Source: Prevotella sp. UBA2756 (GTDB lineage Bacteria > Bacteroidota > Bacteroidia > Bacteroidales > Bacteroidaceae). From it: 64,000 nt of DNA. Of this stretch, positions 23,726-33,366 are shown piece after piece (the first letter of the stretch is position 1; the number at the start of each line of letters is the position of its first letter). The stretch lies in NCBI GenBank assembly GCA_002353205.1, contig DEJE01000014.1:69597-133596 (forward strand), read 5' to 3'. Under the pieces are notes generated by a model, which had not been told where the DNA came from, ran no database searches, and saw only the letters and a list, made by a program, of their open reading frames with translations. Made by a program: the position numbers and the translations under genes.

Positions 23726-24724
23726 CTAAAACGCTTCGCGGTATTTGTTCTCGTCTTTGTCGGCGAGCATGGAGAGGTAGCTCTCGTAGCGCGAGGGCGC
23801 TATGGTGCCGTTGGCGAGGGCTTCCTCTACGGCGCATCCCGGCTCGTGGGTGTGCGTGCAGTTGGAGAACCGGCAGTGCTGTGCCACGTCGAAGATGTCG
23901 CGGAAGTACCCGCATATCTCCTCGGGCTCCATGTCGAAGGTCCCGAACCCCTTGATGCCCGGGGTGTCGATGAGCCATGAGTCGCCGATGGCCGTCGCGC
24001 TGCCGCTGCCGTTCGCCGTGTCGTTGGCGGGGCAGGGCAGTGGTATCATCTCGGAGAAGGTGGTGGTGTGCATGCCGGTGTTGTGCGCCTCGCTGATCTC
24101 CGCCGTGCGCAGGTTAAGCCCCGGCACGAGTCTGTTGAGGAGCGTGCTCTTCCCCACGCCGCTGTTGCCGCTGAAGAGGGTGATGCGGTGGTGGAGGAGG
24201 GGTAACAGCTCGCTGAGCCCCTCTCCGCTGACTGCCGAGATGGCGATGCACTGATACCCGATGCTCTGGTAGAGGTTGATGAGGTCGGCCTGCAGCTCCC
24301 TCGCTGCCGGTCCGAGGATGTCCGTCTTGTTGAACAGCAGCAGCACGGGTACGCGGTACGCCTCCGCCGAAGCGAGGAAGCGGTCGATGAATGTTGTGCT
24401 TGTCTGCGGGAAGTCGACGGTGACGACGAGTGCCGCCTGGTCCACGTTGGCCGCAATGATATGGCTCTGTCGCGACTGGTTGACCGACTTCCGTATGATG
24501 TAGTTTCGTCGGTCTTCGATGTTTGTGATGAAAGCCGTCTGCTGCGCCCCCGCGTCGGCGGTGAGCTCTATGCTGACGCGGTCGCCCACAGCCACGGGGT
24601 TGGTGGCTCTGAGGTTGGTCTGCCTGACGCGGAAGTTGCCCTTCACCTTGCACGGCAGCGCCTGGCCATCGTCGGTGAGGACGGTGTACCACGATCCGGT
24701 GTTCTTGATGACGAGCCCCTTCAC
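23726..24724 (-). CDS. rsgA: Ribosome small subunit-dependent GTPase RsgA
   Basis: The protein has 332 residues, slightly long for the family because of an insert near TANGSGSATAIGDSW. It has an N-terminal OB-fold (GDRVSIEL near 47-54), a circularly permuted GTPase (LLFNKTDILG before FSGNSGVGKSTLLNRL, then DTPGIKGFG), and a zinc-knuckle region (CRFSNCTHTHEPGC). RsgA assists late maturation of the 30S subunit. The gene starts 2 bp after the frr stop codon, so the two form an operon linking ribosome maturation and recycling. Assignment is firm. Confidence 0.95.
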   Translation of the reverse strand: MKGLVIKNTGSWYTVLTDDGQALPCKVKGNFRVRQTNLRATNPVAVGDRVSIELTADAGAQQTAFITNIEDRRNYIIRKSVNQSRQSHIIAANVDQAALVVTVDFPQTSTTFIDRFLASAEAYRVPVLLLFNKTDILGPAARELQADLINLYQSIGYQCIAISAVSGEGLSELLPLLHHRITLFSGNSGVGKSTLLNRLVPGLNLRTAEISEAHNTGMHTTTFSEMIPLPCPANDTANGSGSATAIGDSWLIDTPGIKGFGTFDMEPEEICGYFRDIFDVAQHCRFSNCTHTHEPGCAVEEALANGTIAPSRYESYLSMLADKDENKYREAF

Positions 24725-24726
24725 GT

Positions 24727-25287
24727 CTAGACGGTCATGATTTCCTTGTTCTTCGCCTCGATGAGAGCGTCGATTTTCTTCATGAATCTGTCGTGGATCT
24801 TCTGCAGCTCGAGCTCGGCGTCTTTCTCATTGTCCTCGGAGAGGCCGTCCTTGATGGCTTTCTTCAGCCGTTCCTTGATGTCGGCGCGAACGTTGCGCAC
24901 CTCCACCTTGGCTTTCTCTGCGATCTTGTTGCACTGCTTGGTGAGCTCGCGGCGTCGCTCCTCAGTGGGCTGTGGGATGTTGAGGCGTATGATCTCGCCG
25001 TTGTTCTCGGGTGTGATGCCCACGTCGCTGTCCATGATGGCCTTCTCGATGTCGCGGATGGCCTTGCGGTCCCACGGCCGTATGGCGATGGTTCGCGCGT
25101 CGGGGCATGTGACGTTGGCCACCTGGTTGAGTGGCACCTTGGAGCCGTAGGATTCTACGCGTACGCCGTCGAGGATGGCGGCGTTGGCGCGCCCTGCGCG
25201 GATGCGGTTGAGGCTTTCGTCGAGGTAGATAGCGGCCATGTCCATGCGCTCGTCGGCCTCGCTGAGTGTTGCTTTTACGTCGATCAT
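24727..25287 (-). CDS. frr: Ribosome recycling factor
   Basis: The protein has 186 residues from the ATG at 25285-25287, exactly the usual length. The open frame continues upstream through repeat sequence, but that part is not conserved in the family. Landmarks are LNRIRAGRANAAILDGVRVE (about 26-45), IRPWDRKAIRDIEKAIMDSD (about 75-94) and IRLNIPQPTEERRRELTK (about 105-122). RRF splits post-termination ribosomes together with EF-G. A TATATTTG box lies 38 bp upstream at 25325-25332. Confidence 0.97.
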   Translation of the reverse strand: MIDVKATLSEADERMDMAAIYLDESLNRIRAGRANAAILDGVRVESYGSKVPLNQVANVTCPDARTIAIRPWDRKAIRDIEKAIMDSDVGITPENNGEIIRLNIPQPTEERRRELTKQCNKIAEKAKVEVRNVRADIKERLKKAIKDGLSEDNEKDAELELQKIHDRFMKKIDALIEAKNKEIMTV

Positions 25288-25324
25288 ATTGCTGTTGTTT
25301 GAGGTTATTGCTTCGTTTGACGGG

Positions 25325-25332
25325 CAAATATA
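25325..25332 (-). promoter_or_regulatory. -7 box of frr-rsgA
   Basis: On the minus strand this reads TATATTTG, giving a leader of about 30 nt before the frr start. Confidence 0.55.
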
Positions 25333-25380
25333 ATGAGTTTTTTTGAAATGAGCAACAAAAAAGGGAAAAAAATATAGAGA

Positions 25381-25461
25381 CCCCCTCCAAACCTCCCCGA
25401 GGGGAGGCTTTCTAAAAGCAGGGCTATACTCTCTCCCCCTCGGGGGAGGCGGAGGGGGGCC
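25381..25461. repeat. GC-rich nested inverted repeat
   Basis: CCCCCTCC...CCTCCCCGAGGGGAGG on the left faces CTCCCCCTCGGGGGAGG...GGAGGGGGG on the right. Each arm is itself palindromic. A further copy of the left arm lies at 25847-25873. Confidence 0.7.
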
Positions 25462-25582
25462 TGTCCCTCTCTTTGTCAATTTCTTTGAGCGGAAATTTTT
25501 GCAGGGATTTTTGATCGTTTTAGAGAGACGAATCGTTTGGAGACGGTAAAAGAATTGAACAAAATGGCGGATTTTTTCGGTC

Positions 25583-25794
25583 TGATTTTCAAAATGCGTC
25601 ATTTTACACTCCGAAATGACGCATTCTGCGCTTCAAAATGACGCATTCTGCAACGCAAAATGGCCCATTCTGGAGTTCAGAATGAGCCATTTTGGAAATG
25701 GGGAAAATGTAAAGAAAAGACAAGGTGCTTGTTTTCAGTGTGTTACAACTTCCGCGAGAATCGCTCGGATTCGGCCGTTGGATTTTAATTTCAG
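25583..25794 (+). repeat. Dispersed 210-bp repeat, copy A, built of palindromic 21-22-bp units
   Basis: Five head-to-tail units of 21-22 bp, core AAAATGnCGCATTCTG or AAAATGGCCCATTCTGG, each an imperfect palindrome (AATG...CATT). They are followed by a conserved non-palindromic part beginning AAATGTAAAGAAAAGACAAG and ending CGGCCGT.GATTTTAA. The same order of units and tail occurs at 53688-53897 in the opposite orientation. Overlapping open frames on both strands appear non-coding, since differences between copies show no codon-position bias. Confidence 0.85.
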
Positions 25795-25845
25795 AATTTT
25801 GCAAGCACAGAGGGGTAAAACGAGGGTTTTGTAAAGGAAATTCAG

Positions 25846-26002
25846 GCCCCCTCCTGGCCTCCCCGAGGGGAGGAATTGAAAGTCCCCCGTTCGGGCGAAT
25901 TTGCAAAATCGCTCGAACGGGGGCATGTTCAGTTGGCTTTGGCTATTGTCTAAACTCCTGAACTCCTGAACTCCTAAACTCCTGAACTCCTAAACTCCTA
26001 AA
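25846..26002. repeat. GC-rich hairpins and 8-bp array next to cdsA
   Basis: A copy of CCTCCCCGAGGGGAGG is followed by CCCCCGTTCGGGCGA paired with CGCTCGAACGGGGG. An 8-bp array of ACTCCTGA/ACTCCTAA (six or more units, 25954-26001) then ends at the cdsA stop codon. No gene is visible in 25333-26002. Confidence 0.75.
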
Positions 26003-26880
26003 TTAGATCAGTGAGAGGGAGAAGATGTAGATGACGGCGGCGGGGAATGCCATGAGGGAGGAGTCGAAGCGGTCGAGCATGCCGCCGTGTCCTGGGAGGA
26101 TGCTGCCGCTGTCCTTGATGCCGATGGTGCGCTTGAAGAGGCTCTCCACGAGGTCGCCCCATGTTCCGAAGACGCAGACGACGAGTCCCAGTCCGAGCCA
26201 TTGCAGGTTGGTGAGCACGGGTGGATAGAGTTCTCCTGCTGCTTTCAGGTCTTCAAACTCCAGGTGGTCGTACCACGCCACGACGGCTGCCGCTATGAGC
26301 ACGAAGACGCCTCCGCCGATGCTTCCCTCCCACGATTTCCCCGGCGAGACGCGGGGGAAGAGCTTATGACGGCCGAGGAGGGAGCCGACGCAGTAGGCTC
26401 CGGTGTCGCTCACCCACAGGAAGATGAACACCGAGAGCGGCAGTATGGCGTTGAAGTGCACCTGTCCGTCGGCTCCGCCGTTGAAGGCGAGGACGGGAAT
26501 CATGGAGAAGGGCAGTGCGACATACATCTGCGAGAACATGGTGTAGGCCCAGTCGTGGATGGGGTTCTCCTGCCTGAGGTACAATTCGCTGATGAAGAGG
26601 TACACGATGGTGAGCAGATAGGGTATGAAGACGCCTGCCGACGGTGTCATCCCGCTGACGTATCCTCCCATGGCGAGGAAGAAATATACGGCTGCCACGG
26701 TGCAGATGAAGCGGTTGGTGTTGGCCGCCGGCACGTGGTCGTTGACGAGTCCGCACAGTTCCCACGCGGTGAGCCCTGTGACAATGGCGAAGAGGAGCAT
26801 CATGGCCTCGGGGCGGAGGAAGCTGGTGACGATGGCTGCCACGAAGATGACGCCTGTGATGGCGCGTACGATGAGGTTTT

Positions 26881-26884
<4 letters not shown>
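26003..26884 (-). CDS. cdsA: Phosphatidate cytidylyltransferase
   Basis: The protein has 293 residues with about eight membrane helices. It makes CDP-diacylglycerol from phosphatidate and CTP in the inner membrane, the branch point of phospholipid synthesis. The C-terminal CDP-alcohol signature is clear: SPGKSWEGSIGGG (about 180-192), FGTWGDLVESLFKRTIGIKD (about 240-259) and LPGHGGMLDRFDS (about 264-276). Its ATG overlaps the ftsH stop (ATGA, 26881-26884), so it is coupled to ftsH in the rsfS-ftsH-cdsA operon. Confidence 0.96.
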
Positions 26885-28905
<2,021 letters not shown>

Positions 28906-28958
28906 TGCTTGAGGTTGCTGTCGTTGATGATGACGCTGATGATGTCTGGCGGCCGTTG

Positions 28959-29318
28959 TCAGTCGAGGTCGGGGATCATCTCGATGGGAGCGTCGTCCCA
29001 TAGGTTCTCCAGGTTATAGTATTCGCGTGCGTCGGGCACGAAGATGTGGACCATGACGTCGGTGTAGTCCATGGCGACCCACAGTGCGTTCTCGCGGCCC
29101 ACGACGCGTACGGGTTTCTCGCCGGCCTTCTGTCGCGCCGTCTCCTCCACGGAGTCGGTGATGGCTTCGACCTGCTGTGGCGAGTTGCCCTGGCAGATGA
29201 CGAAGAAGCTGCAGATGCTTCCCTCGATCTTTGCGAGGTCGACGACGGCTATTCCCTTACCTTTCTTCTCTTGGATTCCTTCGATGATAGCTTTTACTAA
29301 CTCTTTTTGCTTTGTCAT
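28959..29318 (-). CDS. rsfS: Ribosome silencing factor RsfS
   Basis: The protein has 119 residues, typical of the RsfS/DUF143 family. Landmarks are KGIAVVDLAKIEGSICSFFV (about 19-38), a QQVEAITDSVEE stretch and ALWVAMDYTDVMVHIFVPDA (about 83-102). It binds ribosomal protein uL14 and blocks subunit joining when nutrients are scarce. It is the first gene of the rsfS-ftsH-cdsA operon, with promoter at 29391-29398. Confidence 0.95.
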   Translation of the reverse strand: MTKQKELVKAIIEGIQEKKGKGIAVVDLAKIEGSICSFFVICQGNSPQQVEAITDSVEETARQKAGEKPVRVVGRENALWVAMDYTDVMVHIFVPDAREYYNLENLWDDAPIEMIPDLD

Positions 29319-29390
29319 GTATACGATGTTGATGTTTGCTCCTTTGTTTCTTCGCTACTATATTATATAAATAGGTGTAAAAAGGAGTTG

Positions 29391-29398
29391 CAAAGATA
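29391..29398 (-). promoter_or_regulatory. -7 box of rsfS-ftsH-cdsA
   Basis: On the minus strand this reads TATCTTTG followed by CA, about 73 bp upstream of the rsfS start. Confidence 0.6.
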
Positions 29399-29513
29399 CG
29401 CCGAATAATCGGAAAACAGCGATTTTTCTGTAAGAATTTGTTTATTTTCGCACTTTTTTTCATATCGGGGGCAATTTTTTTTTGAAAAATGTTGGTAGTT
29501 CGAAAAAAAGCAG

Positions 29514-29521
29514 TACCTTTG
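29514..29521 (+). promoter_or_regulatory. Promoter of tRNA-Gln
   Basis: TACCTTTG followed by CA, with GTTGG about 20 bp upstream, lies about 43 bp before the tRNA. Confidence 0.65.
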
Positions 29522-29563
29522 CACCCGCAATTCAGTTGTGAGGAACGGCTGTTGCAAAGACCT

Positions 29564-29634
29564 TGGGGTATGGTGTAATGGTAACACTACAGATTCTGGT
29601 CCTGTCATTCTTGGTTCGAGTCCGAGTACCCCAA
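29564..29634 (+). tRNA. tRNA-Gln (anticodon CTG)
   Basis: Cloverleaf parts are visible: acceptor TGGGGTA with TACCCCA, D arm GTGT/ACAC, anticodon arm ACAGA-TTCTGGT-CCTGT with anticodon CTG, and T arm CTTGG-TTCGAGT-CCGAG. The innermost anticodon-stem pair is an A-C mismatch. The 3' CCA is not encoded. A promoter lies upstream and a strong terminator directly downstream. Confidence 0.93.
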
Positions 29635-29640
29635 CAGAAA

Positions 29641-29686
29641 AAAGTCGCTTAGCTGCTGGACATCAGCGCTGAGCGACTTTTTTTTT
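29641..29686 (+). terminator. Terminator of tRNA-Gln
   Basis: AAAGTCGCTTAGC and GCTGAGCGACTTT form a 13-bp stem (one G-T pair), with nine T residues at the end of the right arm. Confidence 0.88.
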
Positions 29687-30033
29687 GCGGCTTCGCCGCG
29701 CGGCAAAGGTTCAAAGGTTCAAGGGGGCTTCGCCTTGTTCAAAAGGCAGCTCATCGATGGAATCCCATCATCATTTTGTCGACCATCCTGCAAAGGGTGA
29801 TGGCTGTGTTGGCCATTTCCTCGTCGGTCCATCGGTTGAAGAAGGGCTCGAAAAGGGCTTGAAAAGGGAGTGAAAAGGCGATGGATGTACGTTTTACACC
29901 TCTATATTTCGTCCACTCTTTTTGTTTTTGTTGGTTTTTGTAAAAGCTGCGTTTTCAGTGATTTACGGGTTTTGTGGCTCCGGAAACATCCACTTTTTGA
30001 CCTTGTCGGTGCCGAGGGAGCGTTTTTTCTTCC
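29687..30033. other. Spacer upstream of the polysaccharide utilisation locus
   Basis: Apart from a short AAAGGTTC 8-bp repeat (29704-29722) and the possible remnant on the minus strand, no gene is visible. No susR, hybrid two-component or sigma/anti-sigma gene is found here. Confidence 0.6.
29751..29954 (-). pseudogene. Possible gene remnant without start codon
   Basis: A 67-codon open stretch ends at a TGA (29751-29753) and reads KEWTKYRGVKRTSIAF ... FFNRWTDEEMANTAI ... CRMVDKMMMGFHR. It looks protein-like near its end. No ATG, GTG or TTG start precedes it in frame, and an in-frame TGA lies at 29955-29957. It may be a decayed gene tail or a chance frame. I do not recognise a family. Confidence 0.25.
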
Positions 30034-30041
30034 TATCTTTG
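30034..30041 (+). promoter_or_regulatory. -7 box of the susC operon
   Basis: TATCTTTG followed by CA lies about 79 bp before the susC-like start at 30120. Confidence 0.6.
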
Positions 30042-30119
30042 CAGCAGAAATCGTGAAAACGTTTACGTAGGTTCGTGAAAACTACACCGTAATTACTAAT
30101 AACCCAAAAAATACAACTA

Positions 30120-33100
30120 ATGAGAAAAGAAAGGTTTCTATTCGTGTTGTTGGCACTGATGGTGTCGATAGCAGTCGCTGCCCAGTCAGTAGGACTGAAG
30201 GGAACAGTGACAGATGAGAGCGGGGAGCCCGTCATCGGAGCTTCCGTCATCGTGAAAGGGCAACCTCAGACGGGCACGATCACCGACATCGACGGTGGTT
30301 TCGTGCTGAACGTTGCTGAGGGCACGCCCCTTGTTGTCTCTTACGTAGGCTATGCCTCTGTAGAAATGAACGCGCGTAACGGCATGACCGTGGTGCTGAA
30401 GGAAGACGAGAGCGTGCTGAACGACGTGGTGGTCATCGGTTACGGCGTTCAGAAGAAGAGCGTCGTGACGGCCTCGATTGCCAAGGTGAGCGCCGACGAC
30501 CTCGACGGCAAGACGCGTCTGCGCGCTGAGGATGCCCTGAAAGGTATGGCAGCCGGCGTGAACGTCACCTCGTCGTCGGGACAGCCCGGTGCGAAGTCGA
30601 TGATCCGCATCCGCGGTATCGGTACGATCAACGACTCCAACCCCCTGTATATCATCGACGGCATGCCCACCGACCAGGACGGTATGGAGAGTGTGAACCC
30701 CGGCGACATCGAGTCGATAGAAGTGCTGAAGGACGCTGCCTCGGGCGCCATCTACGGAGCCCGCGCCGCCAACGGTGTCATCTTGGTGACGACGAAGAAG
30801 GGTAAGCTGGGCAAGGCCTCGATCAACTACAACTTCTCCTACGGCTGGCAGTCGGCATGGAAGAAGCGCGACGTGACCGGCGCCACCGACTATGCCATCC
30901 TGCAGAACGAGCGTCGTGTGCAGAACGGCATGGCACCCCTCTACAACGACCCCTACAACCTGGTGGATGCCAACGGCGACAAGGTCGTGGGCTTTGGCAC
31001 CAACTGGCAGGACCAGCTCTTCAACGACAACGCTCCCATCGTGCAGCACGACGTGAGCGTGAGCGGAGCCTCGGAGAAGGTGAACTACTACCTCTCGTTG
31101 GGTTACTTCACGCAGGACGGTATCGTGGGCGGTAACTACGGGCAGTCGAACTACGACCGTCTGACCATCCGCTCGAACAACCAGTTCAACCTCTTCGACG
31201 CATCGAAGGACCGCGATTTCCTGAACAAGCTCGACCTCGGTGCCAACCTCTCCTACATGCGCGTGCACAGCACCGGCATCGATGCCAACTCAACATGGGG
31301 CTCACCCCTGGGCTCGGCCCTCTACCTGGCCCCCACGCTGCCCGTGACGCTGCGTGCAGGCTACGACGCCAACGGCAGTCCCTACATCGGCCAGCGCATG
31401 ATCGACCAGTATTCGCAGTACGACCTCTTCACCGACGGGAACGGCAACCCCTATACCATCCCCAACTACATCGGATCGTATCAGGAGCAGAACAACCCCA
31501 TCGCCATGATGATGCTCAATCCCACGAAGGGATGGAGCCATAAGTTCATGCCGAAGTTCTCGCTCGACCTGCAACTCTTCGACGAGCTGCGCTACCACTT
31601 CACCTACAGCGCCGAGCTCTCCTTCTGGGGCAACGACGGCGCCACGCTGCAGAAATACTACCTCTCGGGCAACAACAACGCCGACCACACGCAGGCCTCG
31701 GCCTACAAGGGTCAGAACACCACGTGGCAGATAGAGAACACGCTGACCTACGACAAGACATTCGACAAGCACACCATCGGCGTGGTGCTCGGACAGTCGG
31801 CCCTGAAGTTCAAGGGCGACGAGCTGGGCGGCTCGCACTGGTACCTGGTGAACACCGACAAACCGTCGATCAACTACACCACGGGCGGCGACATCGAGTT
31901 CTCCTACGATGCCGACGGTAAGATAACGGGTGCGAAGAGCCTCGTGGGCGTCTATGGCGGACCCTATGTGGAGCACCGTCTGTCGTCGCTCTTCGCCCGT
32001 CTGTCGTACAACTACGACGAGCGCTACATGCTGCAGGCCACCATCCGCCGCGACGGTTCGAGCCGCTTCGGATCGAATAACAAATACGGAACGTTCCCCT
32101 CTGCCTCTATCGGCTGGAACATCATGAACGAGGATTTCATGAAGTCCACCCACGACTGGCTCTCGAACCTGAAGCTGCGCGCCAGCTGGGGTAAGAACGG
32201 TAACGACAACATCGGCGACTTTGCCTACACCACGCTGACCGCTCTGGGCAACACCAGCAACTATTACTTCGGACAATCGGCAGCCATGGTCTACGGCTCG
32301 AAGGCGAACCGTCTGGCCAACGAGGACCTGAAGTGGGAGGAGAGCGAGCAGACAGACCTCGGACTGGACTTCGGCTTCTTCAACAACGCGCTGACCTTCT
32401 CGGTGGACTACTACATCAAGAAGACCAACGGCATGATTATCGAGATGCCCATCCCGTCGTATGTCGGTGAGGCACGTCCGTTGGCCAACGTCGGCGACAT
32501 GGAGAACAGCGGTTGGGAGTTCGAGCTGGGTTACAAATGGAACATCGCCGACGCACACTTCGCCGTCAGGGGCAATGCTTCCTACCTGAAGAACAAGCTG
32601 AAGAACCTCGGTAACGACACCGGTTTCCTGAATTACGGCATCTCGCAGTTCTCCGACGGCGGCACACGCGCCGAGAACGGCCAGCCCTTCCCCTTCTTCT
32701 ACGGCTACAAGACCGACGGCATCCTGCAGAACCAGGCCGAGGCCGACGCCTACAACGCCAAGTACGGCACCTCGTCGAAGCCCGGCGACTTCCGCTTCGT
32801 GGACACCGACGGCAACAACACCATCAACAGCGACGACCGCACGAACATCGGTAACGGCGTGCCCGACTGGACCTTCGGTCTGAACTTCGACGCCGAATGG
32901 AAAGGTTTCGATCTCAGCGTCTTCTTCCAGGGAGTGAGCGGAGCCGACGTCTTCGATGCTACTTACCGCCAGGACGTTGCTTCGGGTAACTATCCCACAT
33001 GGGTGCTCGACCGCTGGACGGGCGAAGGCACGTCGAATACCGTGCCCACGCTGGGCGACTCGAAGAACTGGGTGGTGAGCGATATGTACGTGCGCGACGG

Positions 33101-33335
33101 CAGCTACCTGCGCCTGAAGAACATCACGCTGGGCTACACACTGCCCCGCACGCTGACAAACAAGATCGGCATCAGCCGCCTGCGCTTCTTCGGGCGTGCC
33201 GAGAACCTCTTCACATGGGCCAAATACTGGGGCTTCGACCCTGAAATCGGTTCCGGCTCGACCAGTCTGGGCGTTGACTACGGCGTCTATCCGCAGGCAC
33301 GCACCTTCACCATCGGCGTTAATGTGTCTTTATAA
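30120..33335 (+). CDS. SusC/RagA-type TonB-linked outer membrane transporter
   Basis: The protein has 1071 residues. A signal peptide ends near AVAAQ; then an N-terminal carboxypeptidase-regulatory-like domain (about 22-105, GTVTDESGEPVIGASVIVKG), a TonB plug (about 115-230) with the SusC signature NPLYIIDGMP, and a beta-barrel follow. No N-terminal signalling extension for sigma-factor control is present. SusC proteins import oligosaccharides bound by the partner SusD. It is the first gene of the susC-susD-binding protein-GH16-GH3 locus. The downstream enzymes point to a beta-glucan ligand (inference). Confidence 0.95.
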   Translation: MRKERFLFVLLALMVSIAVAAQSVGLKGTVTDESGEPVIGASVIVKGQPQTGTITDIDGGFVLNVAEGTPLVVSYVGYASVEMNARNGMTVVLKEDESVLNDVVVIGYGVQKKSVVTASIAKVSADDLDGKTRLRAEDALKGMAAGVNVTSSSGQPGAKSMIRIRGIGTINDSNPLYIIDGMPTDQDGMESVNPGDIESIEVLKDAASGAIYGARAANGVILVTTKKGKLGKASINYNFSYGWQSAWKKRDVTGATDYAILQNERRVQNGMAPLYNDPYNLVDANGDKVVGFGTNWQDQLFNDNAPIVQHDVSVSGASEKVNYYLSLGYFTQDGIVGGNYGQSNYDRLTIRSNNQFNLFDASKDRDFLNKLDLGANLSYMRVHSTGIDANSTWGSPLGSALYLAPTLPVTLRAGYDANGSPYIGQRMIDQYSQYDLFTDGNGNPYTIPNYIGSYQEQNNPIAMMMLNPTKGWSHKFMPKFSLDLQLFDELRYHFTYSAELSFWGNDGATLQKYYLSGNNNADHTQASAYKGQNTTWQIENTLTYDKTFDKHTIGVVLGQSALKFKGDELGGSHWYLVNTDKPSINYTTGGDIEFSYDADGKITGAKSLVGVYGGPYVEHRLSSLFARLSYNYDERYMLQATIRRDGSSRFGSNNKYGTFPSASIGWNIMNEDFMKSTHDWLSNLKLRASWGKNGNDNIGDFAYTTLTALGNTSNYYFGQSAAMVYGSKANRLANEDLKWEESEQTDLGLDFGFFNNALTFSVDYYIKKTNGMIIEMPIPSYVGEARPLANVGDMENSGWEFELGYKWNIADAHFAVRGNASYLKNKLKNLGNDTGFLNYGISQFSDGGTRAENGQPFPFFYGYKTDGILQNQAEADAYNAKYGTSSKPGDFRFVDTDGNNTINSDDRTNIGNGVPDWTFGLNFDAEWKGFDLSVFFQGVSGADVFDATYRQDVASGNYPTWVLDRWTGEGTSNTVPTLGDSKNWVVSDMYVRDGSYLRLKNITLGYTLPRTLTNKIGISRLRFFGRAENLFTWAKYWGFDPEIGSGSTSLGVDYGVYPQARTFTIGVNVSL

Positions 33336-33366
33336 TTAAGAGTTAAGAATTAAGATTTAAGAAAAT
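33336..33366 (+). repeat. 7-bp A/T repeat before susD
   Basis: TTAAGAG and TTAAGAA units fill the gap up to the start codon of the susD-like gene. Confidence 0.55.

Noticed and set aside
24727..25602. 291-residue N-terminally extended form of ribosome recycling factor
   Set aside because: The extra 105 residues are translated GC-rich repeats and promoter sequence; the start at 25287 gives the exact family length.
25604..25906. Short hypothetical proteins in the dispersed repeat (also 25616-25834, 53584-53838, 53699-53887)
   Set aside because: Similar translations in the two copies simply reflect DNA repeat identity; differences between copies show no codon-position bias and both strands are equally open.
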